Positions 45,602 to 54,291 of a stretch of 64,000 nt of DNA are shown piece by piece. Below the pieces are notes generated by a model. It was not told where the DNA came from. It searched no databases and saw only the letters and a list, made by a program, of their open reading frames with translations. The DNA is from Magnimaribacter mokuoloeensis. GTDB taxonomy: Bacteria > Pseudomonadota > Gammaproteobacteria > Magnimaribacterales > Magnimaribacteraceae. The DNA is taken from NCBI GenBank assembly GCA_041860225.1, contig CP151794.1, positions 62,001 to 126,000 on the forward strand, given 5' to 3'. Position 1 is the stretch's first letter; every line of letters begins with the position of its first letter. A program made the position numbers and the translations under genes.

Positions 45602-47956
45602 ATGCCGTCAGTAACAGTAGAAAGTTTAGCAAACATTATTGGCTCCGATGGGGAGGCTCTTCTTTCTCAGATGAAAGAAGCTGGCCTGTCTCATAAAGAT
45701 GTTAAAGATGAGGTTACAGATCAAGACAAAAAAACTCTATTGGAGTTTCTAAAAGAACAACAAACTAAGTCATCTAAAACAATATCTCTCAATAAAACTT
45801 CTGCTAAATCTGAACCAGAGAATACTGGTACTGTATCAATTACCAGAAAGACTGTTTCTAGAGAAAATATTGAAAGTAAGGCAGTTGACACTAAAAGAAC
45901 TTCTTCAACAATAAATTTTGATGAGATAGAAAAGAAAAGACAGGCAGGCGAGGCCAATAAAAAAGCTGAAGAAGAACAGAGAAAGAAAGAAATTGAACAG
46001 AAGACCCTTGTTACAAGAAGAAAAGCAAAGACAAATGATGCACCTGTTTCGAGACCAGCCCCCAAGAAAGTAGTTTCAACGACAAAAAGAAATGTAAAAC
46101 CTGCAAGAGCAGAACTTTCTAAAAAGGAACAAAGAGAATTAGAAGGAGAAAGTTTTCTATCTAATGTTGAGAAACAAGAATTTGAAAAACCTGTTGAGCA
46201 AGTTTCTAAAACCATTCAAATTCCTGACTCAATTACAGTAAGTGAATTAGCTTTAAGTCTTTCAGTTAAAGGTGCAGAAGTTGTTAAGCAATTGATGTCA
46301 ATGGGCGTAATGGCAACTTTAAATCAACCATTAGATCAAGATACAGCTATCTTGGTTACGGAAGAGCTCGGTCACAAAGGAGAGCCAGCTGTGAAAGTTG
46401 AGGTTGAAGATCAGCTCATGGAATTGGTTACATACGAGGGAGAAGAAGAACCTAGAAACCCGGTTGTATCTGTCCTAGGTCATGTTGATCATGGAAAAAC
46501 CACTCTATTAGATTTTATTAGGAAAGCTAATGTTGCTGCAGGTGAGGATGGAGGGATAACTCAAAAGATTGGTGCTTATCAAGCTAATACAGAACAGGGA
46601 ACTATCGCCTTTATAGACACTCCCGGTCATGCAGCTTTTTCTGAAGTAAGAGCAAGAGGTGCAAATTCAACTGATATTGTTATTTTGGTAGTTGCAGCAG
46701 ATGACGGTTTGCAACCGCAAACTGAGGAAGCTATCAGTCATGCTAAAGCTGCAGGTGTACCTATAGTTGTAGCTGTTAATAAAATGGATAGAGAGGAAGC
46801 AGATATCGAGAAAGTTAAGACTGAGCTTTCAAATAAAGAACTCATACCTGAAGATTGGGGTGGACAGACACAATTTTTACCTATTTCTGCCCTCAAAGGA
46901 GACGGGATAAAGGAATTGCTTGAGGCTGTGTCTTTAGAAGCAGAGGTTCTTGAACTTAAAGCCCATCATAAAGGTCCTGCTTTCGGTGTTGTATTAGACT
47001 CTACAACCGAAGTTGGAAAGGGTGCAGTGGCCACGATTCTTGTCCAGAAAGGAACTCTAAAAAAAGGGGATATGATTCTTGTAGGCGAACAGACTAAAAG
47101 AGTAAGAAGTTTGGTAGATGAAAACGGCAAAACATTATCTGAAGCTGGTCCTTCTGTCCCGGCATCAATTACAGGACTTGATGTTCCACCTAAAGCAGGA
47201 GAGGAGTTTGTTGTTGTGACAAGTGAAAAAATGGCTAAAGAGATCTCCAACGAAAGGGCAGAAAAGGCAAGAGAAGAAAGATTAGCTAGAAATCAAATTT
47301 CAAACTTAGAAATGCTATTTGAATCCGAATTAGGTAACCACACGATTTTAAATATTGTTTTAAAGGCAGATACACATGGCTCATTAGAGGCAATAATAGG
47401 CTCAATTAAAAATATAGAAAATGAAGAAGTGAAGATCAACATAGTCCATGAATCCGTAGGCTCTATTAATGCAAATGATGTTAATTTAGCAATGACAACA
47501 AATGCTTTTGTCATGGGTTTCAACGTTAGAGCTGATAATGCTGCAAAATCTCTATCTGAAAAAGAGTCAATTGAAATACTTTATTACAGTATCATCTATG
47601 ATCTAATCGATGGAATTAAAACATCAGTAGAAGGACACCTCGCTCCTGAAGTAAAAGAAGAGATTCTGGGCACTGCAGAAGTAAAAGATCTCTTCAAATC
47701 TCCTAAATTTGGACTCATTGCAGGGTCTATAGTCATAGAGGGAACAATAAAAAGAAATAAACCAATTAGAGTGCTAAGAGATAATATTGTCATATTTGAA
47801 GGTGAACTTGATTCTTTAAAGAGATTTAAGGATGATGCTAACGAAGTTCCTATGGGAACTGAATGCGGTATTGGTGTAGCAAACTATCGAGATGTGAAAG
47901 TTGGGGACAAGATAGAGGTTTACGATAGGATTGAAGTTAAAAGAACTTTAAATTAG
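45602..47956 (+). CDS. infB: Translation initiation factor IF-2
   Basis: GTPase that brings fMet-tRNA to the 30S subunit. 784 residues, shorter than E. coli (890) because the charged linker is short. IF2-N domain (about 1-50), Lys/Glu-rich linker (about 55-200), second IF2-N (about 205-255), G domain with GHVDHGKT, DTPGHAAF and NKMD, then domains II to IV. infB follows nusA by five bases and rbfA starts directly after its stop. Confidence 0.97.
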   Translation: MPSVTVESLANIIGSDGEALLSQMKEAGLSHKDVKDEVTDQDKKTLLEFLKEQQTKSSKTISLNKTSAKSEPENTGTVSITRKTVSRENIESKAVDTKRTSSTINFDEIEKKRQAGEANKKAEEEQRKKEIEQKTLVTRRKAKTNDAPVSRPAPKKVVSTTKRNVKPARAELSKKEQRELEGESFLSNVEKQEFEKPVEQVSKTIQIPDSITVSELALSLSVKGAEVVKQLMSMGVMATLNQPLDQDTAILVTEELGHKGEPAVKVEVEDQLMELVTYEGEEEPRNPVVSVLGHVDHGKTTLLDFIRKANVAAGEDGGITQKIGAYQANTEQGTIAFIDTPGHAAFSEVRARGANSTDIVILVVAADDGLQPQTEEAISHAKAAGVPIVVAVNKMDREEADIEKVKTELSNKELIPEDWGGQTQFLPISALKGDGIKELLEAVSLEAEVLELKAHHKGPAFGVVLDSTTEVGKGAVATILVQKGTLKKGDMILVGEQTKRVRSLVDENGKTLSEAGPSVPASITGLDVPPKAGEEFVVVTSEKMAKEISNERAEKAREERLARNQISNLEMLFESELGNHTILNIVLKADTHGSLEAIIGSIKNIENEEVKINIVHESVGSINANDVNLAMTTNAFVMGFNVRADNAAKSLSEKESIEILYYSIIYDLIDGIKTSVEGHLAPEVKEEILGTAEVKDLFKSPKFGLIAGSIVIEGTIKRNKPIRVLRDNIVIFEGELDSLKRFKDDANEVPMGTECGIGVANYRDVKVGDKIEVYDRIEVKRTLN

Positions 47957-48268
47957 ATGCCCTCTCAAGATTTTAAGCGTTCCGATAGGATTGCTGATTT
48001 GATCAAAGTTGAAATTTCTAAAGTTATATCAACTGAAGTAAAAGATCCTCGTATTCAAGGTATAACAGTCCTTGGAGTGCAACTAACTCCGGATATGAAA
48101 AAGGCTGATATTTCAATATCACAGAGCAATAGCTTTAATTCACTTGACCCTTCAGAAGTTAAAAAGGGGCTCGAGAACGCGAAGGGCTTTATACGAAAGA
48201 AACTCAGTCAGAATCTCAATCTTAGAAGAACTCCGGAAATCTTCTTCAAACTAGAGGACTTAATCTAG
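47957..48268 (+). CDS. rbfA: RbfA, 30S ribosome-binding factor
   Basis: Cold-adaptation and 16S maturation factor. 103 residues, a compact KH-like fold: RSDRIADLIKVEISKVI at the start, VKDPRIQGITVLGVQLTPDMKKADI in the middle and LNLRRTPEIFFKLED near the end. It is shorter than E. coli RbfA (133), lacking the C-terminal tail. It abuts infB and precedes truB by four bases. Confidence 0.94.
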   Translation: MPSQDFKRSDRIADLIKVEISKVISTEVKDPRIQGITVLGVQLTPDMKKADISISQSNSFNSLDPSEVKKGLENAKGFIRKKLSQNLNLRRTPEIFFKLEDLI

Positions 48269-48272
48269 TTTT

Positions 48273-49142
48273 ATGGATGGTTTCTTAATTCTAGACAAAC
48301 CCAAAGGCATAACTTCTGCTCAATGCGTTTATAAATTAAGATCTATATTAGGAACAAAGAGAATTGGTCACTGTGGAACACTAGACCCTTTGGCTACAGG
48401 CCTTTTGCCAATCTGTGTTGGCGAAGCAACTAAGTTTAGTAACTACGCTACAAACTTAGATAAAGTTTATGAAGTAGGGATAAAATTTGGGGAAGAAACT
48501 GATACTGGAGATGTAACTGGAAAAATAATATCTAAAAAGGATCCTTGTGGAATAGATCAAGAATTAAATAAACAATTAAAAGAGTTTGAGGGCATACATT
48601 TTCAAATGCCCCCCATGTACGCAGCTATTAAAAAAAATGGAAAACCTCTTTATTATTGGGCTAGAAAAGGGGTTTATTTATATCGAGAGCCCAGAAGAAT
48701 AGAGATAAAAAGTATTAACTTGCTTAATCGAAGTGAATATTCCGCCACCATTGAGGTTGAGTGTTCTAAGGGAACTTATATTAGAACCTTAGTTGAGCAA
48801 CTAGGAAGAAGTTTGGGTACATTTGCAACAGTTTCATCTTTAAGAAGGTTAGAGGTAGGTAGTATGAAATTAACTACTAAATCATGTCACTTAGAAGACA
48901 CCAAAGATAATATTGTTAATACTATTTTGCCTTGTGACGCATTACTGACAGATATAGATAAAATTGCCTTAAAACCGGAAGATGCAAAAAAAGTTAGAAA
49001 TGGCCTATCAATAGACTATAATGCGCACCTTAAAAATAAAGGATTAGTAAGAATATATACTGATAAAAATTTATTTATAGGTTTAGGTCTCGTAGGTAAT
49101 AACAATATGATTCAACCAAAAAGGCTTTTAGCTACAAATTAA
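48273..49142 (+). CDS. truB: TruB, tRNA pseudouridine-55 synthase
   Basis: Makes pseudouridine 55 in the T loop of tRNAs. 289 residues. The catalytic Asp is in GHCGTLDPLATGLLPI (about 32-47), with PPMYAAIKKNGKPLY and GTYIRTLVEQLG as further family blocks. The C-terminal PUA-like region is short. A promoter-like element for rpsO lies within its 3' end. Confidence 0.95.
   Translation: MDGFLILDKPKGITSAQCVYKLRSILGTKRIGHCGTLDPLATGLLPICVGEATKFSNYATNLDKVYEVGIKFGEETDTGDVTGKIISKKDPCGIDQELNKQLKEFEGIHFQMPPMYAAIKKNGKPLYYWARKGVYLYREPRRIEIKSINLLNRSEYSATIEVECSKGTYIRTLVEQLGRSLGTFATVSSLRRLEVGSMKLTTKSCHLEDTKDNIVNTILPCDALLTDIDKIALKPEDAKKVRNGLSIDYNAHLKNKGLVRIYTDKNLFIGLGLVGNNNMIQPKRLLATN
48994..49022 (+). promoter_or_regulatory. 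Promoter-like element inside truB, before rpsO
   Basis: A perfect TATAAT (49017-49022) followed by GCGC lies about 140 bases before rpsO. A weak TTAGAA stands 17 bases upstream (48994-48999). The G+C-rich discriminator is typical of promoters for ribosomal and stable RNA genes. The 19 bases 49007-49025 nearly repeat the element before glmM. Confidence 0.4.
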
Positions 49143-49163
49143 TTTTAAAAAGAGGAAAATAAA

Positions 49164-49433
49164 TTGGCACTAAGTAATACGGAAAAGAAAGAAATAGTTT
49201 CAAAGTTCGCAAGAACAGATAAAGACACTGGATCTCCTGAAGTTCAGGTAGCTCTTTTGTCCGCAAATATAGATGCACTTCAATCTCACTTCAAGGCTAA
49301 CGCTAAGGATCATCATTCGAGAACAGGTTTAATTCGCATGGTTAATCAACGTAGGAAACTACTAGATTACATTAAGTCATCAAAACCAGAGACATATACA
49401 AAATTAATCTCTGATCTTGGTTTAAGAAGATAA
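49164..49433 (+). CDS. rpsO: Ribosomal protein S15
   Basis: Small-subunit protein that binds the 16S central domain early in assembly. 89 residues, same as E. coli, with the typical DTGSPEVQVALLSANIDALQ (split here by the GSPEVQVALL core), HHSRTGLIRMV and RRKLLDYIK segments, ending GLRR. The start is TTG, with AGAGGA eight bases ahead. rpsO-pnp order is conserved. Confidence 0.96.
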   Translation: MALSNTEKKEIVSKFARTDKDTGSPEVQVALLSANIDALQSHFKANAKDHHSRTGLIRMVNQRRKLLDYIKSSKPETYTKLISDLGLRR

Positions 49434-49500
49434 ACCAAGTCTCATTTCATCTAATCGTTTAATTACTGAGCAATAGGGCTCTGTACAATAGGAAATAAAA

Positions 49501-51585
49501 ATGGAAAGTTATAAAAAATCATTCAAATTGGGTGAAAAAGAAATCACATTAGAATCTGGAAAAGTTGCAAGACAGGCAACTGGAGCAGTGATAGCAACTT
49601 GCGAGGATACACAGGTGTTAGCCACGGTTGTTGTCGGAAAAGCGCCGGGAGAACATCAAGATTTTTTTCCGCTAACTGTAAATTATCAAGAAAAGACTTA
49701 TGCCACAGGAAAGATTCCTGGAGGTTTTTTTAAGAGGGAAGGAAGGCCTACCGAAAAGGAAACGCTCACCTCTAGATTAATTGATAGGCCACTAAGACCT
49801 CTTTTTAATGATGACTTCCTCTATGAAGTACAAGTTATCTGTACGGTTATTTCCTCAGATAAAGATGTAGATCCAGATATCTTATCTTTTTTAGCAGCAT
49901 CTGCTGCAGTAGCTATATCAGGATTACCTTTCAATGGTCCATTAGGAGCTATGAGAGTTGGTTTTATTGATGGAAATTACTGCATAAACCCCACTAGAAG
50001 TGAACTCGAAAATTCTCATTTAGATATGGTCATAGCTGGTAGCGATGCGGCTGTGATAATGGTTGAATCCGAGGCTAAGGAATTATCTGAAGATCAAATG
50101 TTAGGAGGAATATTATTTGCACATCAAGAGATGCAAGTGGCAATTGAAGCGATTAAAGAAATGGCATCAGACATTGGAAAACCTGACTTTGAATATCAAC
50201 CTAAAGTGCTAAGCTCAGAGGTAATCGATCTAGTAGAAAAAAATTGTGCTTCAGCTATTTCAGAAGCTTACGAGATTCAAGTTAAGCAAGAGAGAGTTCA
50301 AAGTTTATCTTCTATTAAAGAATCTTTACTGGAAGAGCACGCTACAGATGAAGAAGGAGCACCTTCAAGTGCAGATCTTCTCGATGCTGTAAAAAAAGTT
50401 GAAAAGAAGATTGTGAGAACTAAGTTAATCAATGGTGAGCCTAGAATTGATGGTAGAGATCTAGACACAGTAAGACCACTATTTATAGAAACTGGCGTTC
50501 TAAAAAATACACATGGCTCGGCTCTATTTACCAGAGGCGAGACACAAGCAATAGTAACATCTACATTAGGCTCTCCAAGACAAGCTCAGCTTATAGATGC
50601 TTTAGAAGGTGAGTTCAAAGATCAATTCATGCTTCATTATAATTTTCCACCTTACTCGGTGGGTGAGGCAGGTTTCATGTCTGGTCCTAAAAGAAGAGAG
50701 ATTGGTCACGGAAAGCTTGCTAGAAGAGCGCTTGAGGCAGTCTTACCATCTCCGGAAGATTTCCCCTATACAATTAGGGTAGTTTCTGAGATTACTGAAT
50801 CTAACGGTTCAAGCTCTATGGCCAGTGTTTGCGGTTCGAGTCTTGCTTTGATGGATGCTGGTATACCTCTGAAAGCTGCTGTGGCAGGAATCGCCATGGG
50901 CCTTGTCAAGGAAGATGAAGGATTTGCTGTAATCACTGACATATTGGGTGACGAGGATCACCTAGGAGATATGGACTTTAAGGTAGCTGGAACATCGGAA
51001 GGTATTACAGCTCTGCAGATGGATATAAAAATAGACGGTATTACCGAAGAAATATTTGAAGTTGCTTTAGAGAAAGCCCACTCAGCAAGAAATCATATTT
51101 TAGCCAGTATGAACGAAGTTATTTCGTCTTCAAGGGAACAATTATCTGAAAAAGCACCCCAAGCTGTTGTAATACAAATCAATACTAAGAAGATAAGGGA
51201 TGTAATTGGTAAAGGTGGTGAAACAATAAGAGGTCTTACTGAAGAAACTGGTGCAATAATTGAAGTTGAAGACAGTGGAAAAGTAACCATTTATGGCGAT
51301 ACTCCTGAATCAAGAGAAGCCGCACAAAAACGAATCGAGGAAATAACGGCTGAGCCGGAAGTTAATAAAATCTATACTGGAACAGTAGCAAATATAAAAG
51401 ACTTCGGTGCCTTTGTTACTATCATGCCAGGAAGAGATGGTCTAGTTCATGTCTCTGAAATCTCAGAAGAGCGAGTTGAAAATGTCTCTGACTACTTTGT
51501 TGAAGGAGAAGAGGTTAAAGTCAAAGTACTCGAAGTTGATAGACAGGGAAAAATTAGACTTACCATGAAGGGATTAGAGGATTAA
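49501..51585 (+). CDS. pnp: Polynucleotide phosphorylase
   Basis: 3'-to-5' phosphorolytic exoribonuclease, part of the degradosome in many bacteria. 694 residues: two RNase PH domains separated by an alpha-helical domain, FTRGETQAIVTSTLG in the second, then KH (DVIGKGGETIRGLTEETGA) and S1 (GTVANIKDFGAFV) domains at the C-terminus. No leader hairpin like the E. coli RNase III site was seen in the 67 bases after rpsO, apart from a small GAGC/GCTC stem. Confidence 0.97.
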   Translation: MESYKKSFKLGEKEITLESGKVARQATGAVIATCEDTQVLATVVVGKAPGEHQDFFPLTVNYQEKTYATGKIPGGFFKREGRPTEKETLTSRLIDRPLRPLFNDDFLYEVQVICTVISSDKDVDPDILSFLAASAAVAISGLPFNGPLGAMRVGFIDGNYCINPTRSELENSHLDMVIAGSDAAVIMVESEAKELSEDQMLGGILFAHQEMQVAIEAIKEMASDIGKPDFEYQPKVLSSEVIDLVEKNCASAISEAYEIQVKQERVQSLSSIKESLLEEHATDEEGAPSSADLLDAVKKVEKKIVRTKLINGEPRIDGRDLDTVRPLFIETGVLKNTHGSALFTRGETQAIVTSTLGSPRQAQLIDALEGEFKDQFMLHYNFPPYSVGEAGFMSGPKRREIGHGKLARRALEAVLPSPEDFPYTIRVVSEITESNGSSSMASVCGSSLALMDAGIPLKAAVAGIAMGLVKEDEGFAVITDILGDEDHLGDMDFKVAGTSEGITALQMDIKIDGITEEIFEVALEKAHSARNHILASMNEVISSSREQLSEKAPQAVVIQINTKKIRDVIGKGGETIRGLTEETGAIIEVEDSGKVTIYGDTPESREAAQKRIEEITAEPEVNKIYTGTVANIKDFGAFVTIMPGRDGLVHVSEISEERVENVSDYFVEGEEVKVKVLEVDRQGKIRLTMKGLED

Positions 51586-51655
51586 TTTGTATTTATCCTG
51601 GTTTTGTGGTAGCGGAGCATTTGTTTAAATAGATTTCATCCTGTTAAATTTATTT

Positions 51656-51682
51656 GTCCAGACTTGTCTGGGCTTTTGTTTA
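51656..51682 (+). terminator. Intrinsic terminator after pnp
   Basis: GTCCAGAC pairs with GTCTGGGC (one G-T pair) at 51656-51673, followed by TTTTGTTT. It ends the rpsO-pnp transcript, or lies in the leader of the following miniprotein gene, whose ATG is at 51702. Confidence 0.65.
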
Positions 51683-51701
51683 GCAAATAAATGGGTGAAA
51701 T

Positions 51702-51920
51702 ATGAATGCTTTAAATACGTTGAGAGACATCATTGGATCTTTAACTGGAATCATAGTTTCTTTAGTTGCATTGGGAGTTGCAGCTGGAGTTGTTTTCGGT
51801 TCAGGAGTTCCTTTTGTAGGTGGAGTTCTAGACAATCTACTTAACTTAGTAAACACTTTAGGTGGAGAAGGTTTAGTAGGTCTTATTGTTCTAGCGGTTC
51901 TACTTGATCTGTATAGATAA
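51702..51920 (+). CDS. Small two-helix membrane protein, paralogue 1
   Basis: A 72-residue protein not recognised as a known family. It has two hydrophobic segments (about 11-33 and 57-70) joined by a Gly-rich loop with VPFVGGVLDN and TLGGEGL. The same loop pattern occurs in the next gene (VPFFGGILEN, TLGSEGL), so the two are paralogues. The ATG has GGGTGA five bases ahead. Codon use looks normal. It is flanked by terminators at both ends, suggesting separately tuned expression. Function unknown. Confidence 0.75.
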   Translation: MNALNTLRDIIGSLTGIIVSLVALGVAAGVVFGSGVPFVGGVLDNLLNLVNTLGGEGLVGLIVLAVLLDLYR

Positions 51921-51942
51921 GTCTCTTCTTAGCTATCATTGG

Positions 51943-51976
51943 AAAGGGGGCCTTTAAGGTACCCCTTTCTTTTTTT
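51943..51976 (+). terminator. Intrinsic terminator between the two miniprotein genes
   Basis: AAAGGGG pairs with CCCCTTT; an inner CCT pairs with AGG around a three-base loop; seven T follow (51970-51976). It ends 23 bases before the second miniprotein ATG, leaving no room for a promoter between, so the second gene must be read through it. Confidence 0.85.
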
Positions 51977-51999
51977 AAGGGTCAGTAAAAGGGGGAAAT

Positions 52000-52233
52000 A
52001 TGTTAGACACAATAAACAAGCTATCAAGAATTCTATGGGATATAACAAAATTCTTGGCTCTAGTTGTGGCTGTAGCCATATTGATTTCAATGTTGTTTGG
52101 TAATAATGTTCCTTTCTTTGGAGGGATACTTGAGAATACCAGAATAATAATGGAAACTCTCGGATCAGAAGGTTTAGGACTAATCATTGCAATTATAATT
52201 ATATTGAGTGTTTGGAACTCTAGATCAAGTTAA
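52000..52233 (+). CDS. Small two-helix membrane protein, paralogue 2
   Basis: A 77-residue protein, related to the preceding gene product: both have a membrane segment (about 16-34 here), the loop FGNNVPFFGGILEN, TLGSEGLG, and a second membrane segment (about 57-71). The first 15 residues are amphipathic and more charged than in paralogue 1, and a short polar tail (WNSRSS) ends it. GGGGG precedes the ATG. No known family recognised. A likely tandem duplication that has since diverged. Confidence 0.75.
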   Translation: MLDTINKLSRILWDITKFLALVVAVAILISMLFGNNVPFFGGILENTRIIMETLGSEGLGLIIAIIIILSVWNSRSS

Positions 52234-52245
52234 AACGGACTTTAG

Positions 52246-52276
52246 AAAAGGCACCCTTTGAGGGTGCCTTTTTTTA
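52246..52276 (+). terminator. Intrinsic terminator before the hydrolase gene
   Basis: AGGCACCCT pairs with AGGGTGCCT around a three-base loop, extended by A-T pairs, with seven T following. It is the strongest terminator in the window. The hydrolase ATG lies only about five bases after it. Confidence 0.9.
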
Positions 52277-52280
52277 TAAA

Positions 52281-53075
52281 ATGAAAAAAATTGTTGAAAT
52301 AAAAGATGACTTAATCATCGGTAAGAATGGAGATCAAGATCTTACAGCAGATCTTTTTATACCATCAGAAGGAACTGAAAATGGTGCTGCTATTGTTTTT
52401 GTTCATGGAGGAGGTTGGAGAGAAGGAGATAAGGCTCAATTGCGAGGTTATGGAATACTTCTAGCTCGGGAAGGTTTTGTATGTCTTTGCACCACTTATA
52501 GACTCTCCCAAGAAGCTCTATGGCCCGCTCAAATACAAGATGTTAAGTGCGCAATAAGATATATGAGGACTAATGCTGAAAACCTTAAAATTGATCCAAA
52601 TAGAATAGGAGTTTCAGGTAATTCAGCTGGGGGTCACTTATCTTTAATGGCAGGTCTTAGCTCCTATGATCCAAGCTTTGAAGGAGAGGCGGGGTGCAAC
52701 GAAGTAAGCTCTAAGGTTAAAGCAATTTGTGCAATTTATCCTCCTGCACAAATCAGAAAATATGATAATAGTGATCCGATAATTGATGCTTATAAAGCAT
52801 TAATGGGAAAAAATGCTGAACAAGTAGACTATGATAAGGCCAGTCCTCTACTGCAAATTCAAAAGGATTTTCCACCAACAATGTTAATTCACGGATCCAC
52901 TGATTCGGTTGTGGACTTGTCAGATTCAACCGATATATACAAGAGATTGGTCGATCTAGGAGTTCCCTCTGAGCTTCATATTTACTCAGAAGAAGAACAT
53001 GCTTTTGATTCACAAAGTGGATATGGAAGATCTGTAGCAGAGCTTCAAAACTTATTTTTTAAAAAGTATCTATAA
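52281..53075 (+). CDS. Alpha/beta hydrolase (esterase/lipase-like)
   Basis: A 264-residue hydrolase of the HSL/carboxylesterase type. Oxyanion motif FVHGGGWREGD (about 40-50), nucleophile GNSAGGH (Ser near 115), acid in HGSTDSVVD and His in EEEHAFDS complete a catalytic triad. No signal peptide, so cytoplasmic. Substrate unknown; small acyl esters are typical. The proposed ATG follows a terminator T tract directly and has no ribosome binding site; no good later start is obvious before the core, so translation may be weak or the true promoter unusual. Confidence 0.85.
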   Translation: MKKIVEIKDDLIIGKNGDQDLTADLFIPSEGTENGAAIVFVHGGGWREGDKAQLRGYGILLAREGFVCLCTTYRLSQEALWPAQIQDVKCAIRYMRTNAENLKIDPNRIGVSGNSAGGHLSLMAGLSSYDPSFEGEAGCNEVSSKVKAICAIYPPAQIRKYDNSDPIIDAYKALMGKNAEQVDYDKASPLLQIQKDFPPTMLIHGSTDSVVDLSDSTDIYKRLVDLGVPSELHIYSEEEHAFDSQSGYGRSVAELQNLFFKKYL

Positions 53076-53080
53076 AGGAT

Positions 53081-53157
53081 TGGTGGTTGTGGGTGGGCTT
53101 GAACCACCGACCTCGGCATTATGAATGCCGCGCTCTAACCAGCTGAGCTACACAACC
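53081..53157 (-). tRNA. tRNA-Met(CAT), probably elongator
   Basis: 77 bases with encoded CCA. Acceptor GGTTGTG/CACAACC, anticodon stem CGGCA/TGCCG around TTCATAA, anticodon CAT. It lacks the initiator features (paired G1-C72, no three G-C pairs in the anticodon stem). A CAT tRNA could also be Ile2, modified by TilS; TilS is known to prefer C-G at 4-69 and 5-68, and here 4-69 is U-A, as in tRNA-Met. It ends the lolB to ychF operon. Confidence 0.88.
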
Positions 53158-53202
53158 GTGATGCGAATTTTAGTGATCAGATAAGATAAAGTCGAGAAAC
53201 TA

Positions 53203-54291
53203 TTACACATTAAATCTAAAATGCATAATATCTCCATCTTTTACAATATAGTCGCTCCCCTCAGAACGAAGTTTTCCAGCTTCTTTTGCCCCTAATTCAC
53301 CTGAATGTTCTATAAAATCCTTATAAGAGGTTGTTTCAGCCCTGATAAATCCTTTTTGAAAATCAGTATGAATCACTCCTGCTGCTTCAGGTGCAGTTGA
53401 GCCATCCTTAGTTGTCCAAGCTCTTACTTCCTTTTCTCCTGCTGTAAAATAAGTTATCAACGAGAGCATTTTATAGCTTTCTCTTATGAGTTTATTGAGT
53501 CCAGGTTCTTCTAGCCCCATATCTTCTAAGAACTCTATACCTTCTTCGTAGTCTAGTTCCGCAATCTCTGCTTCAAGTTGATTGCACATAGGAAGTACAA
53601 CCGAATTTCTTTCTTTCGCATAGTCTATTAACTTGTTAAGGAGTTCATTATCTGCGCTAAGGTCTTCAACGTTTCCAATGTAGATGCACGGCTTAACAGT
53701 AATTAGACCTAATTCCCTGAAAGCCTCTTTATCTTTGAGGTATGGATCTGCATTTCTGCCTAATTTCCCACTACTTAATTCAGCAGATAATTCCTCAAAT
53801 TTAGACTTTTGGGAAATAATCTCTTTATCACCAGATCTAGAAGCTTTTTCAAGTCTTAAAATTGCATTTTTAAGTGTCTCTATATCAGCCAATAAAAGCT
53901 CAGTTTCAACCGTTTCCAAATCTATAACCGGATCAACAGAATCATGTACATGAGTGATGTCAGGATTCTCGAAACACCTTATTACGTGGATAATTGCCTG
54001 AGTTTCTCTTATATGGGACAAAAATTTATTTCCTAAGCCTTCACCTTCAGAAGCACCTTTTACCAAGCCGGCGATATCTACGAATTCTGTTGTAGTGGGT
54101 ATTATCTTTTCAGGCTGAACAATATCTGCAATCTGATTTAGTCTTTGATCAGGTACTACCACAACCCCCTTATTAGGCTCAATCGTGCAAAAAGGGAAGT
54201 TTTGAGCTTCAATACCAGCAGCAGTAAGGGCATTAAAAAGAGTTGATTTTCCAACATTGGGTAGCCCTACAATCCCGCACTTAAGACTCAT
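53203..54291 (-). CDS. ychF: YchF, OBG-family ATPase
   Basis: Ribosome-associated P-loop ATPase linked to oxidative stress response. 362 residues (E. coli 363). G1 GLPNVGKST (8-16), switch II DIAGLVKGASEGEGLG, a coiled-coil insertion (about 130-190) and a C-terminal TGS domain (TTSYKDFIEHSG region). The G4 motif is changed to the YchF type (GNVED), which explains the ATP preference. It overlaps pth by 11 bases, the conserved pth-ychF pair. Confidence 0.96.
   Translation of the reverse strand: MSLKCGIVGLPNVGKSTLFNALTAAGIEAQNFPFCTIEPNKGVVVVPDQRLNQIADIVQPEKIIPTTTEFVDIAGLVKGASEGEGLGNKFLSHIRETQAIIHVIRCFENPDITHVHDSVDPVIDLETVETELLLADIETLKNAILRLEKASRSGDKEIISQKSKFEELSAELSSGKLGRNADPYLKDKEAFRELGLITVKPCIYIGNVEDLSADNELLNKLIDYAKERNSVVLPMCNQLEAEIAELDYEEGIEFLEDMGLEEPGLNKLIRESYKMLSLITYFTAGEKEVRAWTTKDGSTAPEAAGVIHTDFQKGFIRAETTSYKDFIEHSGELGAKEAGKLRSEGSDYIVKDGDIMHFRFNV

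Noticed and set aside
45721..46215. A 164-codon frame on the - strand inside infB
   Set aside because: It is the complement of the Lys/Glu-rich IF-2 linker, giving Ser/Phe/Leu-rich sequence; no ribosome binding site and no recognisable domain.
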